Positions 32,632-41,700 of a stretch of 64,000 nucleotides of DNA are shown piece by piece. Numbering within the stretch: position 1 is the stretch's first letter; every line of letters starts with the position of its first letter. The notes below the pieces were generated by a model. That model ran no database searches, had not been told where the DNA came from, and saw only the letters and a program-made list of their open reading frames with translations. The translations under genes were made by a program, and so were the position numbers. The DNA is taken from contig NZ_JAUSUZ010000001.1 of the NCBI RefSeq assembly GCF_030813715.1, positions 5,146,001 to 5,210,000 of the forward strand, given 5' to 3'. Origin of the DNA: Catenuloplanes indicus (GTDB lineage: Bacteria; Actinomycetota; Actinomycetes; Mycobacteriales; Micromonosporaceae).

Positions 32632-33516
32632 ATGGCGCGCAAACCGGTCTTTGTTGTGCTTTTCGCCCTGGCCCTCCTGCTTGCCGGTGGACTGTCCGGC
32701 GTCCACGCGATCTCGGTCGCGACCGCCGCGGGCACCCGGCCGCTCTGGCTCGGGGTGCCGCCGCTCGTGCCGGTGGCCCCCGCTCCCTCGCCCCCGCCCC
32801 GTCCGGCCGGGCTGATCTCGATCGCCGCGATCGGGTCGATCTCCGAGGCCGGCCGGCTCGACGGCGTCCGGGCGCTGCTCGGCGCGGACGTGGTGACAGC
32901 CGCGGCGCCGCGAAAGACCAACATCAAGATCATCGGCGGGTACGGCACGGCGGCGGCCGAGATCCGTGGGGTCCGGGTCGCGGTGATCGGCTTCCCGGCC
33001 GGTGCGGTCATCGACCTGACCGCGGCGAAGCGCACGGTGACCGCGGCCGCGCGGCACGCCGACCTGGTCGTGGTGCACGCCCGGCTGGGCACGCCGGGCC
33101 GCTACCGAGTGGCCGCCGGCGTCGAACGGTACCGCCGGCAGAGCCACGGCGACCCGGTCCGGTTCGCGCACGGCGTCGTGGACGCGGGCGCGGACCTGGT
33201 GCTCGGCCACGGCCCGGGGGTGCTTCGCGGCATGGAGTTCCACCGCGGGCGGCTGATCGCGTACAGCCTCGGCACGTTCACCGGCCCCGGCGGCCGGACC
33301 GGGCGGTACGCCGCCGCCGGCGTGCTCCGCGTCACGCTGCGCGCGGACGGCCGCTGGGCCGGCGGCACGTTCACCCCGACCAGGGCGGACCGCGCCGGAC
33401 ACCCGGTGCCGGACCGCACCGGTGCCGGGCTGCGGCACGTGCGTGAGCTGTCCGCGGCGGACTTTCCCGGCACCGGGCCGGTGATCAGCGAGAACGGCGC
33501 GCTGACGGCCGGATAG
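32632..33516 (+). CDS. Secreted CapA-like (poly-gamma-glutamate capsule) protein, metal site degenerate
   Basis: 294 residues with a signal peptide (MARKPVFVVLFALALLLAGGLSG) and a proline-rich linker. The last two thirds resemble the CapA/PGA_cap fold: VVVHARLGTPGRYRVAAGVE, VVDAGADLVLGHGPGVLRGMEF and GRLIAYSLGTF. In active family members a metallophosphatase-like GDxxL motif and VVxHWGxE are present; here they read AIGSISE and VVVHARLG, so catalytic metal binding is doubtful. A GTG 15 bases upstream is another possible start. It is divergent from crp and just upstream of nth. Confidence 0.7.
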   Translation: MARKPVFVVLFALALLLAGGLSGVHAISVATAAGTRPLWLGVPPLVPVAPAPSPPPRPAGLISIAAIGSISEAGRLDGVRALLGADVVTAAAPRKTNIKIIGGYGTAAAEIRGVRVAVIGFPAGAVIDLTAAKRTVTAAARHADLVVVHARLGTPGRYRVAAGVERYRRQSHGDPVRFAHGVVDAGADLVLGHGPGVLRGMEFHRGRLIAYSLGTFTGPGGRTGRYAAAGVLRVTLRADGRWAGGTFTPTRADRAGHPVPDRTGAGLRHVRELSAADFPGTGPVISENGALTAG

Positions 33517-33564
33517 ACGACCGCCGGAGGCGGCGGGCCCGGGCTTCGACGTACGCTGGCCGAT

Positions 33565-34350
33565 GTGACCCGCACGTCCGCCCCGGCCGAGTCCTCGCTC
33601 GCGTTGACCCGCCGCGCCCGCCGGATCGGCCGGTTGCTCACCGAGACCCATCCGGACGCGCACTGCGAGCTGGACCACGACGGGCCGCTGCAGCTGGCCG
33701 TCGCCACCATCCTCTCCGCCCAGTGCACGGACAAACGGGTCAACGAGGTCACGCCGAAGCTCTTCACCCGCTATCCCACGGCCGCGGACTACGCGGGCGC
33801 GAACCGGGCCGAGCTGGAGGAGCTGATCCGGCCGACCGGCTTCTTCCGCAACAAGACCAACTCGCTGATCGGCCTCGGCCAGGCGCTGGTCGAGCGGCAC
33901 GGCGGCGAGGTGCCCGGCAAGCTGGACGACCTGGTCAAGCTACCCGGCATCGGCCGGAAGACGGCGAACGTGATCCTCGGCAACGCGTTCGACGTGCCCG
34001 GCATCACGGTCGACACCCACTTCCAGCGGCTGGTCGCCCGCTGGGGGCTGACCGCGGAGACCGACCCGGTCAAGATCGAATATGCGATCGGCGCGCTCTA
34101 CCCGAAGCGCGACTGGACCATGCTGTCGCACCGGATCATCTTCCACGGCCGCCGCGTCTGCCACGCCCGCAAACCGGCCTGCGGCGCCTGCACGCTCGCG
34201 AAGGTCTGCCCGTCGTTCGGCACCGGCCCGACCGAGCCCGAGGTCGCGGTGAAGCTGCTCAAGGGCCCCCGGGCCGGTGCGCTGGCCGAGGCGGTCGGGC
34301 TCGACCCGGCGCTGGTGCCCGGGGCCGCGGCCACCGTGGACGTGCCGTGA
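33565..34350 (+). CDS. nth: Endonuclease III
   Basis: 261 residues. It has the helix-hairpin-helix [16 protein letters not shown] with the catalytic lysine, [14 protein letters not shown] with the catalytic aspartate, and the iron-sulfur loop [17 protein letters not shown]. It excises oxidised pyrimidines. GTG start. The C-terminus is somewhat longer than in E. coli. It is coupled to the thioredoxin-like lipoprotein by a GTGA overlap, the same arrangement as Rv3674c-Rv3673c. Confidence 0.95.
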   Translation: MTRTSAPAESSLALTRRARRIGRLLTETHPDAHCELDHDGPLQLAVATILSAQCTDKRVNEVTPKLFTRYPTAADYAGANRAELEELIRPTGFFRNKTNSLIGLGQALVERHGGEVPGKLDDLVKLPGIGRKTANVILGNAFDVPGITVDTHFQRLVARWGLTAETDPVKIEYAIGALYPKRDWTMLSHRIIFHGRRVCHARKPACGACTLAKVCPSFGTGPTEPEVAVKLLKGPRAGALAEAVGLDPALVPGAAATVDVP

Positions 34351-34964
34351 GACGTGCGGTCCGGTCAGTCGCGGCCGCGCTCGTGCTCGCACTGGCCGGG
34401 TGTGCCGGCACCCCCGCGATCACCCCGACCGCGGGCGACGTGGTGATCGCGTCCCCGTTCGCCGACTGCGCCGCGCTCACCACGCCGATCGCGGATTCCC
34501 CCGCACCGCCCGGTGACGTGCTGCTGGACCGGCTGCCCGAGCTGGAGCTGTCCTGCCTCAACGGCGGCGACATCGTCGCGCTCACCGAGCTGCGCGGGCC
34601 TGCCGTGATCAACCTCTGGGGCTCCTGGTGCGGGCCGTGCCGGGCCGAGCTGCCGGTCGTCCAGGCCTACGCGGACCGCGCCGGCGACCGGCTGCGCGTC
34701 CTCGGCGTGGACACCGGCGACCGGCAGTCCACCGCCGAGGACCTCGGCCGCGAGCTGGGCTTCCGCTTCCCGTCCCTGTTCGACCCGAACAAGGAGCTGC
34801 TGACCGCGCTCAGCGTCGCCAAGCTCGGCGCGCCCGGCCTGCCGACCACCGTGCTGATCGACGCGGAGGGCCGGGTGCGCGGCGTGCACCAGACCACCGC
34901 GCTCGACGAGGCCGCGCTGGACCGGTTCGTCCGGGACCACCTCGGCGTGACGGTCGCCGGATGA
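34347..34964 (+). CDS. TlpA-like thioredoxin lipoprotein
   Basis: 205 residues. A short lipoprotein signal ([19 protein letters not shown]) places it outside the membrane. The thioredoxin fold has the active site WCGPC in [16 protein letters not shown] and the cis-proline region [11 protein letters not shown]. It probably reduces disulfides or delivers reductant to cytochrome c-type proteins. GTG overlaps the nth stop (GTGA), so expression is coupled. A Nudix gene and the MarP protease follow, as in Rv3673c-Rv3671c. Confidence 0.92.
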   Translation: MRRAVRSVAAALVLALAGCAGTPAITPTAGDVVIASPFADCAALTTPIADSPAPPGDVLLDRLPELELSCLNGGDIVALTELRGPAVINLWGSWCGPCRAELPVVQAYADRAGDRLRVLGVDTGDRQSTAEDLGRELGFRFPSLFDPNKELLTALSVAKLGAPGLPTTVLIDAEGRVRGVHQTTALDEAALDRFVRDHLGVTVAG

Positions 34965-35010
34965 TTGAGCGGTTCCGGCCCGGCGGCCGTAGATCAAGCG
35001 GAGGTGAGGC

Positions 35011-35730
35011 GTGAGCGACGAGATCCCGGAGTGGCTGGCGCCGCTCGCGAAGCGGGCCGCGTCCGCGACCGCGCGCGACTTCACCCGCATGCCGACGCCC
35101 ACCGGCGAGGGCCGGGCCAGCGCCGTGCTGGTGCTGTTCGGCGAGGGCCCGGACGGGCCGGACGTGCTGATGCTGGAGCGCGCCGCGGATATGCGCAACC
35201 ACGCCGGCCAGCCCGCGTTCCCCGGCGGCGCGGCCGACCCGGACGACGCGGACGCGGTCGCCACCGCGCTGCGCGAGGCGAACGAGGAGGTCGGGCTGGA
35301 CCCGGCCAGCGTCACCGTGCTCACCGAGCTGCCGAAGCTGTGGATCCCGGTCAGCCGGTTCGTGGTCACGCCGGTGCTGGCCTGGTGGCACGCGCCGCAC
35401 CCGGTGCACCCGCGGCAGCCGGCCGAGGTCGCGCACGTGGCCCGGCTGCCGATCGCGGAGCTGTGTGATCCCGAGCACCGGCTTCAGGTGCGGCACGGCA
35501 GCGGCTGGATCGGTCCCGCGTTCGACTCACAGGGCATGGTGGTGTGGGGTTTCACCGCCGGTGTGCTCTCCGCGCTGCTCGACATGGGCGGCTGGAGCCG
35601 GCCCTGGCCGCGCACCCGCGTCGCCGAGCTGGACGACCGGTTGCGGCCGGTGCTCGTACCCCCGGAACGTTCCTCGAATGGCCCGGCGGCGCCGCCGCCG
35701 GCCGACGACGTCAGCGGTCCCCTCGCATGA
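35011..35730 (+). CDS. Nudix hydrolase (CoA diphosphatase-like)
   Basis: 239 residues. The Nudix box is GGAADPDDADAVATALREANEEVGLDP, containing REANEEVG; the usual Gx5E glutamate is replaced by Asp or shifted. MLERAADMRNHAGQPAFPGG matches the CoA pyrophosphatase subfamily (LxLxxR-x-x-x-L...HxGQ-x-x-FPGG). It likely cleaves CoA or its derivatives. GTG at 35011 follows GCGGAGGTGAGGC. It stands between the thioredoxin lipoprotein and MarP. Confidence 0.87.
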   Translation: MSDEIPEWLAPLAKRAASATARDFTRMPTPTGEGRASAVLVLFGEGPDGPDVLMLERAADMRNHAGQPAFPGGAADPDDADAVATALREANEEVGLDPASVTVLTELPKLWIPVSRFVVTPVLAWWHAPHPVHPRQPAEVAHVARLPIAELCDPEHRLQVRHGSGWIGPAFDSQGMVVWGFTAGVLSALLDMGGWSRPWPRTRVAELDDRLRPVLVPPERSSNGPAAPPPADDVSGPLA

Positions 35731-35782
35731 GGCGTCGTCGCAGCCCTCGGCGGCCCCTGGCCGGCATACCTACCCTAGGCGG

Positions 35783-36967
35783 GTGTCCGTGACCGACATC
35801 GTCCTCTTCCTGCTGGTACTGCTGTTCGCGGCGAGCGGCTACCGGCAGGGATTCGTGGTGGGGACGTTGTCCTTCGCCGGATTCTTCAGCGGGGCCCTGC
35901 TCGGCCTGCAGCTCGGCCCGCTGATCGCGGCGCAGTTCGCCGACCCCGGGCTGCGCGTCGTCGCCTCGCTGGTCGCGATCTTCCTGCTCGCGGTGGTCGC
36001 GCAGACGCTGGCCGGCTGGTTCGGCGCCCGGCTGCGGCACGGCATCGTGAACCCGACCGGCCAGCGGATCGACGAGGTCGGCGGCGCGCTGGTCTCGGTC
36101 TGCGCGGTGCTGCTCGTCGCCTGGCTGGTCGCGGTGCCGCTGGCCTCCTCGTCCGTACCGTGGCTGGCCCGCTCGATCAAGAGCAGCTACCTGCTCGGCG
36201 CGGTCGACTCGGTGATGCCGGCTCAGGCCGAGGCGCTGTCCCAGGGCCTGCGCCAGACGCTCAACACTCGCGGCTTCCCGGAGGTCTTCAGCGGCCTCGG
36301 CACCACGCGCGCGCCGCAGGTCGAGGCGCCCGACCCGGCACTGGCGCGGTCGCCGGTGGTCCAGGAGGCGCGGCAGTCGGTCGTCAAGATCCGCGGCATA
36401 GCCAACGACTGCAGCCGCCGGCTGGAGGGCTCCGGCTTCGTCTACGCGGATGACCGGGTGATGACGAACGCCCACGTGGTCGCCGGCACCGACTCGGTCA
36501 GTGTGGAGGTCGGCGAGGAGCGGCTGGAGGGCCGGGTCACGGTCTACGATCCGGAACGCGACCTCGCGGTCATCTACGTCCCCGGGATGGACGCGCCGGT
36601 CATGGAGTGGTCGCGCGAGGCCGGCAGCCGGTCGGAGAGCGCGATCGTGCTCGGCTACCCGCTCGACGGCCCGTACAACGCGCAGGCTGCCCGCCTCCGC
36701 GACGTCGGCGACATCACCGGCCCGAACATCTACAACTCCCGTCAGGTCACCCGCGAGATCTACACGATCAACGCGCTGGTCCGCAACGGCAACTCCGGCG
36801 GCCCACTGGTCGACGCGCAGGGCGACGTTCTCGGCGTCATCTTCGCGGCGGCCGCGGACGACCCGAACATCGGCTTCGCGGTCACGGCGGAGGAAGCGGC
36901 ACCGATCGCGCAGCAGGGACTGGACCGCACACGGGCGGCCGGGACCGGTGAGTGCACGGAGAGCTGA
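35783..36967 (+). CDS. Membrane serine protease of the MarP type
   Basis: 394 residues. Four N-terminal membrane helices (about 3-125) precede a trypsin-like protease domain with H231 (MTNAHVVAG), D260 (ERDLAVIYV) and S338 (NGNSGGPLV). In mycobacteria MarP protects against acid and oxidative stress by cleaving a peptidoglycan hydrolase. Two cysteines, one before the histidine motif (NDCSRRLEGSG) and one at the C-terminus (TGECTES), may form a disulfide. Start GTG at 35783 or the second GTG at 35789. Copy C of the dispersed repeat lies just after the stop. Confidence 0.92.
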   Translation: MSVTDIVLFLLVLLFAASGYRQGFVVGTLSFAGFFSGALLGLQLGPLIAAQFADPGLRVVASLVAIFLLAVVAQTLAGWFGARLRHGIVNPTGQRIDEVGGALVSVCAVLLVAWLVAVPLASSSVPWLARSIKSSYLLGAVDSVMPAQAEALSQGLRQTLNTRGFPEVFSGLGTTRAPQVEAPDPALARSPVVQEARQSVVKIRGIANDCSRRLEGSGFVYADDRVMTNAHVVAGTDSVSVEVGEERLEGRVTVYDPERDLAVIYVPGMDAPVMEWSREAGSRSESAIVLGYPLDGPYNAQAARLRDVGDITGPNIYNSRQVTREIYTINALVRNGNSGGPLVDAQGDVLGVIFAAAADDPNIGFAVTAEEAAPIAQQGLDRTRAAGTGECTES

Positions 36968-36990
36968 CCGAAAAATCAGGATCTGGAGTT

Positions 36991-37064
36991 CCCGCTTCCA
37001 GCGTGGTTGCGGTCCGCATGCTCCCGCGGGCAGCGGTCGTCGCTGGCGCTCCTCCCTTCCGGTT
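36991..37064 (-). repeat. Dispersed intergenic repeat, copy C (opposite orientation)
   Basis: Read on the minus strand it carries GGGAGGAGCGCCAGCGACGA, CCCGCGGGAGCATGCGGACC and GCTGGAAGCGGG as in copies A and B. It begins about 25 bases after the marP-like stop. Confidence 0.85.
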
Positions 37065-37070
37065 CCGCGA

Positions 37071-37260
37071 CGGTCACCAGAAACCCACCGGTGTCCATGG
37101 GTCACCGGTTGCTGCCGGCCACCGGCTGCCCGCCGCTGTTGCCGGCTTTGGTCGGTCGGCGGCCACCACCGGATTCCGTCGGTCACCGGCTTCCACCGGC
37201 TATCGGCTTCCGGCTGCTCGCCGGCTTTCAGCTTCCGCCGCTGGTCGCGGCGGGCGCCCT
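37071..37260. repeat. Irregular short tandem CACCGG/CCGGCTT repeats
   Basis: The stretch has many near copies of CACCGG(C/T)T and CCGGCTTNC, for example GTCACCGGCTTCCACCGGCT and GCTTCCGGCTGCTCGCCGGC. It looks like a decayed short tandem repeat. It is non-coding as far as can be seen. Confidence 0.5.
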
Positions 37261-37367
37261 CAGCCGGTGGGGCCGGGCGGTTCCCGGTGGCGACCCGGTA
37301 TCGCTCCTTGCCGGAAATTTCGGGTCATCGCGGGAACTGACCTGCGGATCGGCGTCGCCGCCGGTAT

Positions 37368-38690
37368 TCAGGGGTTCTGGCGGCCGGTGCGGCGGAGGCG
37401 GGGGAGGCGGTGCAGGGTGACGAAGTAGAGCAGGGCGATGAGGATCAGGGCGGCTGAGCCGCCGATCAGGCCGCCGAGCAGGCCGCGGCCGCGCTGCGTG
37501 GCGGTGGCCGGTGCGGCCTGGACGGTGGTGGCGGGCTGGGCCGCGCCGCCGGGCGCGCCCTCGATGCCCCGGCCCGGGAGCGCGGCCGCGTCGCCCGACT
37601 CGACGCGGGAGTCGTCGCCGAGGCCGGGGGCGGAGCCGAAGCCGACGTCGCCGGGTGGCTGCTCGTTGTCGAGTGGATTCTGGGCGCTTTCCGGCAGATT
37701 GTCGGCCAGTGCGGCGACCGGGTTGACCATGCCGAAGCCGTAGCGCGGGTCGCGGCCCGGTGCGCCCAGGTCGGTCGCGGTGGTGATCAGGCGGTTGACC
37801 ACGGTGGCGGCGGACATCTCCGGCCAGCGGGCGCGGATCAGGGCCGCGGTCGCGGCCACCATCGGCGCGGCGAAGCTGGTGCCCTGCACGCGCCAGTAGC
37901 CGCCGGGCCGCGCGCCGATCAGGTCGGTGGCGGGGGCGGACAGCACCGTCTGCGGGCCGGTGATCGAGCCGGACCAGAGGCTGGTGCCGTTCTCCTCCAG
38001 GCCGGTCACCGCGATCACGCCGGGTTCCCGCGCCGGGTACCACACGTCGGACGGCGCGGATGCGCTCGCGTTGCCGGTGCAGGCGATCACCACCACGTCC
38101 TTCACGAACGCGTAGTCGATCGCGGTGGCGAGCGCGGGGCTGCTGCCCAGGCCGCCGAGCGACAGGTTGATCACTTTGGCGCCGTTGTCCACGGCCAGGC
38201 GCACCGCCTTCGCCACGACCTGCGCGTCGTCGTACCGATTCTGCTTGTCCAACACCCGGATCGGGAGAATCCGGGCATCCGGCGCCATGCCCACGATGCC
38301 GGCGTCGTCCGGCACCCCGGCGATCAGCGAGGCGACCGTGGTGCCGTGCCCGACCGGGTCGTCGGTGCCGTTGCCGCCCGTGCTGACCAGGTCGAAACCG
38401 GGAAGCACACGCCCGGCCAGGTCCACGTGCGTGCCGTCCACGCCTGAGTCGATCACCGCGACCGTGACACCGGTGCCGGTCGAGCGCTGCCACGCCTCGG
38501 TCATGCCCAGCTCGGTCAGCGACCACTGCTCGTCGCGCACCACGTCGCCGGTGACCGCGCGCGGGGCCACCGCGGGAACGGTGGGCGCGGCGAGCGCCGG
38601 TGCACCGGCCGGCAGCGCGGTGGCGACGCCGACCAGCACGGTGGCGGCCAGGCGGGCCACGGCGGCCCCCGGTCTCCAACGCCTGCTCAA
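37368..38690 (-). CDS. Mycosin-type subtilisin protease (MycP) of type VII secretion
   Basis: 440 residues: signal peptide, S8 protease domain with catalytic D81 (VAVIDSGVDGTH), H115 (DPVGHGTTVAS) and S272 (VQGTSFAAP), a proline-rich linker and a C-terminal membrane helix (about 404-426, GGSAALILIALLYFVTL) with basic tail. This layout defines mycosins that sit on type VII secretion machines. The proposed TTG start at 38690 has GAGGTG upstream. It lies 82 bases downstream of eccC on the same strand. Confidence 0.93.
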   Translation of the reverse strand: MSRRWRPGAAVARLAATVLVGVATALPAGAPALAAPTVPAVAPRAVTGDVVRDEQWSLTELGMTEAWQRSTGTGVTVAVIDSGVDGTHVDLAGRVLPGFDLVSTGGNGTDDPVGHGTTVASLIAGVPDDAGIVGMAPDARILPIRVLDKQNRYDDAQVVAKAVRLAVDNGAKVINLSLGGLGSSPALATAIDYAFVKDVVVIACTGNASASAPSDVWYPAREPGVIAVTGLEENGTSLWSGSITGPQTVLSAPATDLIGARPGGYWRVQGTSFAAPMVAATAALIRARWPEMSAATVVNRLITTATDLGAPGRDPRYGFGMVNPVAALADNLPESAQNPLDNEQPPGDVGFGSAPGLGDDSRVESGDAAALPGRGIEGAPGGAAQPATTVQAAPATATQRGRGLLGGLIGGSAALILIALLYFVTLHRLPRLRRTGRQNP

Positions 38691-38772
38691 CTGGTCACCT
38701 CACTGCGGGTCTCGGCTGGGTGAAGGTTACTCCCCGCCGGGGCGCCGACGGGCCGGACAACAGGTCCGAGGA

Positions 38773-41700
38773 CTATGCGGGATCGGACGGTGGCAGATAG
38801 GCGATCTGTACCAGACGTATACCCTCCCGCCGCGTCTTCAACTGTCCCCGGCCGGGCGGCATCGCGGCCGGCCGTACGTCGCCGAGCAGCGGGCCGTCCT
38901 CACGGCTGCCGGACATCACCAGGCCCGGCACGGCCAGCTCGCGGAGCTGGGTCAGCACCGGATCGAACGCGCGCCCGGCGCCGCCGGAGCGCCGGGCCAG
39001 GACCAGGTGCAGGCCGATGTCGCGGGCCTGCGGCAGCAGCTCGGCCAGCGGCGCCAGCGGGCCGGACGGCCCACCGGCCAGCTCGTAGTCGTCGCACAGC
39101 ACGAACAGCTCCGGCCCGGTCCACCAGGAGCGGTCGCGCAGCTGCCGGGCGGTCACGTCGCCGCCGGGCAGCCGCCGGCGCAACGCGTCGACGGCCGACT
39201 CGACCATCGTGCGCACGGCCGCCGCGGTGGAGCCGTGCCCGAGCAGGTGACCGGTCTCGACCGCGCCGAGCAGCGTACGGCGGAAGTCCACGATCACCAG
39301 CCGGGCCGCCTCCGGCGCGTACCGGGTGGTAATGGTGGTGGCGAGCGCGCGCAGGAACGACGTCTTGCCGCACTCGCCGTCGCCGTACAGCAGGAAGTGC
39401 GGATCGGCCGCGAAGTCGAGCACGGCCGGGGACAGGTCGGTCTCCACCACGCCGACCGGGATCCTCAGGCCGGTCTCCCGCACGTCCCGGACGGCCGCGT
39501 AGGGCAGCTCGGCCGGCAACCGGCGCACCGGCGGCGCCGGCGGCCCGGTCCACGCCTTCGCGATCTCGTCCGGCGCGACGCCGGGCAGCGCGATCAGCAT
39601 GTGCATCGACTCCGCGGTGATGCCCCGCCCGGGCGCGTCGGCCGGCACGTTCGCGGCCGACCGGCGGGAGACCGTGGAGTCGGCCGGATCGCCGAGGCGC
39701 AGTTCCAGGCGGGCGCCGAGCAGGTCGCGCAGGGCCGGGCGCAGGTCCATCCAGCGGCCGGTGGAGACGACCACGTGCACGCCGTACGCCAGGCCGCGCG
39801 ACGCCACCTCGGTGACCAGCGGCTCCAGGTCGTCGAAGTCGGCGCGCAGCGTGGCCCAGCCGTCCACCACCAGGAACACGTCACCGTACGGGTCGTCCTC
39901 CACCTCACCGGCCGCGCGCCGGGTCCGGTAGTCGGCCATCCCGTCCACGCCCAGCGCCGCGAATCGCGCCTCCCGCTCGGTGAGCAGCGCGCGCACCTCG
40001 CCGACCGTGCGGCGCACACCCACCGGGTCCAGCCGCCCGGCCACGCCGCCGACGTGCGGGACCCGGGTCAGCTGGGCCAGCGCGCCACCGCCGAAGTCCA
40101 GGCAGTAGACCTGCGCCTCGGCCGGCGTGTGGGTCAGCGCCAGCGCCGTGATCAGCGTGCGCAGTGCGGTGGACTTGCCGCTGCGTGGGCCGCCGGCCAC
40201 CGCGACGTGCCCGGACGCGCCGGCCAGGTCCAGCCACAGCGTCTCCCGGCGCTGGTCCAGCGGCCGGTCCACCACACCGGCCGGCACCCGCAGCGCGCCG
40301 CGCAGCGCCGGGTCGGCCACGGTCAGGCCGCGCCGCGGATCAGCCTGCACCGGCCCGAGCAGCTCGCCGAGCGCCGGGGAGTCGCCGAGCGGCGGCAGCC
40401 AGACCCGGTGCGCGGCCGGTCCGGCACCCTCCAGCGCGTTCACCATCAGGTCCAGCAGGCTCGTGGTGGCCGGTTCTCGGGTGATCGCGGCGCGCGGGCG
40501 CGGCGTGCGCGGGACGGTGACCACGCCCGGCGTGTACGGCACCACCCGGGCCGCGAACGCCGGCTCGGCGACCGGCGGGCCGGTGGCCGGACGATACGGA
40601 CCGGACGCGTACGCGGCCCGGAACCGCACCAGCGGCTCCGTGCCGAACCGCAGGTAACCGTGGCCGGGCGAGCGTGGCAGCTGGAACGCGTCCGGCACGC
40701 CGAGCACCGCGCGCGACTCCAGCGACGAGAACGTGCGCAGCCCGATCCGGTACGACAGGTGTGTGTCCAGCCCGCGCAGCCGCCCCTCCTCCAGCCGCTG
40801 ACTGGCCAGCAGCAGGTGCACGCCGAGCGACCGCCCGACCCGGCCGATCTGCACGAACAGGTCGATGAAGTCCGGCTTGGCGGAGAGCAGCTCGGAGAAC
40901 TCGTCGCACACGATCAGCAGCGACGGCAGCGGCGGCAGCGTGGCACCGGCGGCGCGGGCCCGGTCGTACTCGCGCAGGCTCGGGATGTTGCCGCTGCGCC
41001 GCAGCAGCTCCTGGCGCCGCAGCAGTTCCCCGTTGATCGCGTCGACCATCCGGTCCACCAGCGGCAGCTCGTCGGCCAGGTTGGTGATCACCGCGGCGGT
41101 GTGCGGCAGCCGGTCCAGCGACGCGAACGTGGCGCCGCCCTTGAAGTCGACCAGCACGACGTTGAGCGCCTCCGACGAGTGCTCCGCGGCCAGCCCGAGC
41201 ACCAGCGTGCGCAGCAGCTCCGACTTGCCGGACCCGGTCGCGCCGATCAGCAGGCCGTGCGGGCCCATGCCGTCCTGCGCGGACTCCTTCAGGTCCAGCT
41301 CGACCGGGGTGCCGTCGACGCCCACGCCGATCGGCACGCGCAGCCGGTCGCGCGCCGCCCGCGGCCGGGCCCAGTGTCGCGCCGGGTCCCACCGTGCCGG
41401 ATCGTCGATGCCGAGCAGTTCCGCGAGCCCGGCCTCGGTGTCCCGGGCGGCCGGGTCCGGCGTCTCCGTGGCCGCGAGCCGCAGCGGCGCCAGTCGGCGC
41501 GCGACCGCCTCCGCCTCCGCCACGGTCAGCGCGTCCGGCACGCCGACGTCGGTCTCCGACTCGGTGGTGCGGCTGGTCAGGCGCTGCCCGGCGGTCAGCA
41601 CCAGCACGCGCGGGCCGGGACTGCGCGGCGGCGGTGCGTCCAGGTCCAGCACGGTCGCCGCGCTCCGGCCGGCGAACGCGGCGTCGGCACCGTCCAGCAC

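Larger units (their letters stand above)
36968..37367. other. Intergenic region with a repeat copy and degenerate CCGGCTT-rich sequence
   Basis: 400 bases between the ends of the rightward marP-like gene and the leftward mycosin gene. It holds dispersed repeat copy C and then about 190 bases with many irregular CACCGG/CCGGCTT motifs. No credible gene or terminator hairpin was found. Confidence 0.6.

Noticed and set aside
37071-37260. Possible CRISPR-like array in the gap after MarP
   Set aside because: Repeats are short, irregular and lack unique spacers of constant length; no cas genes.
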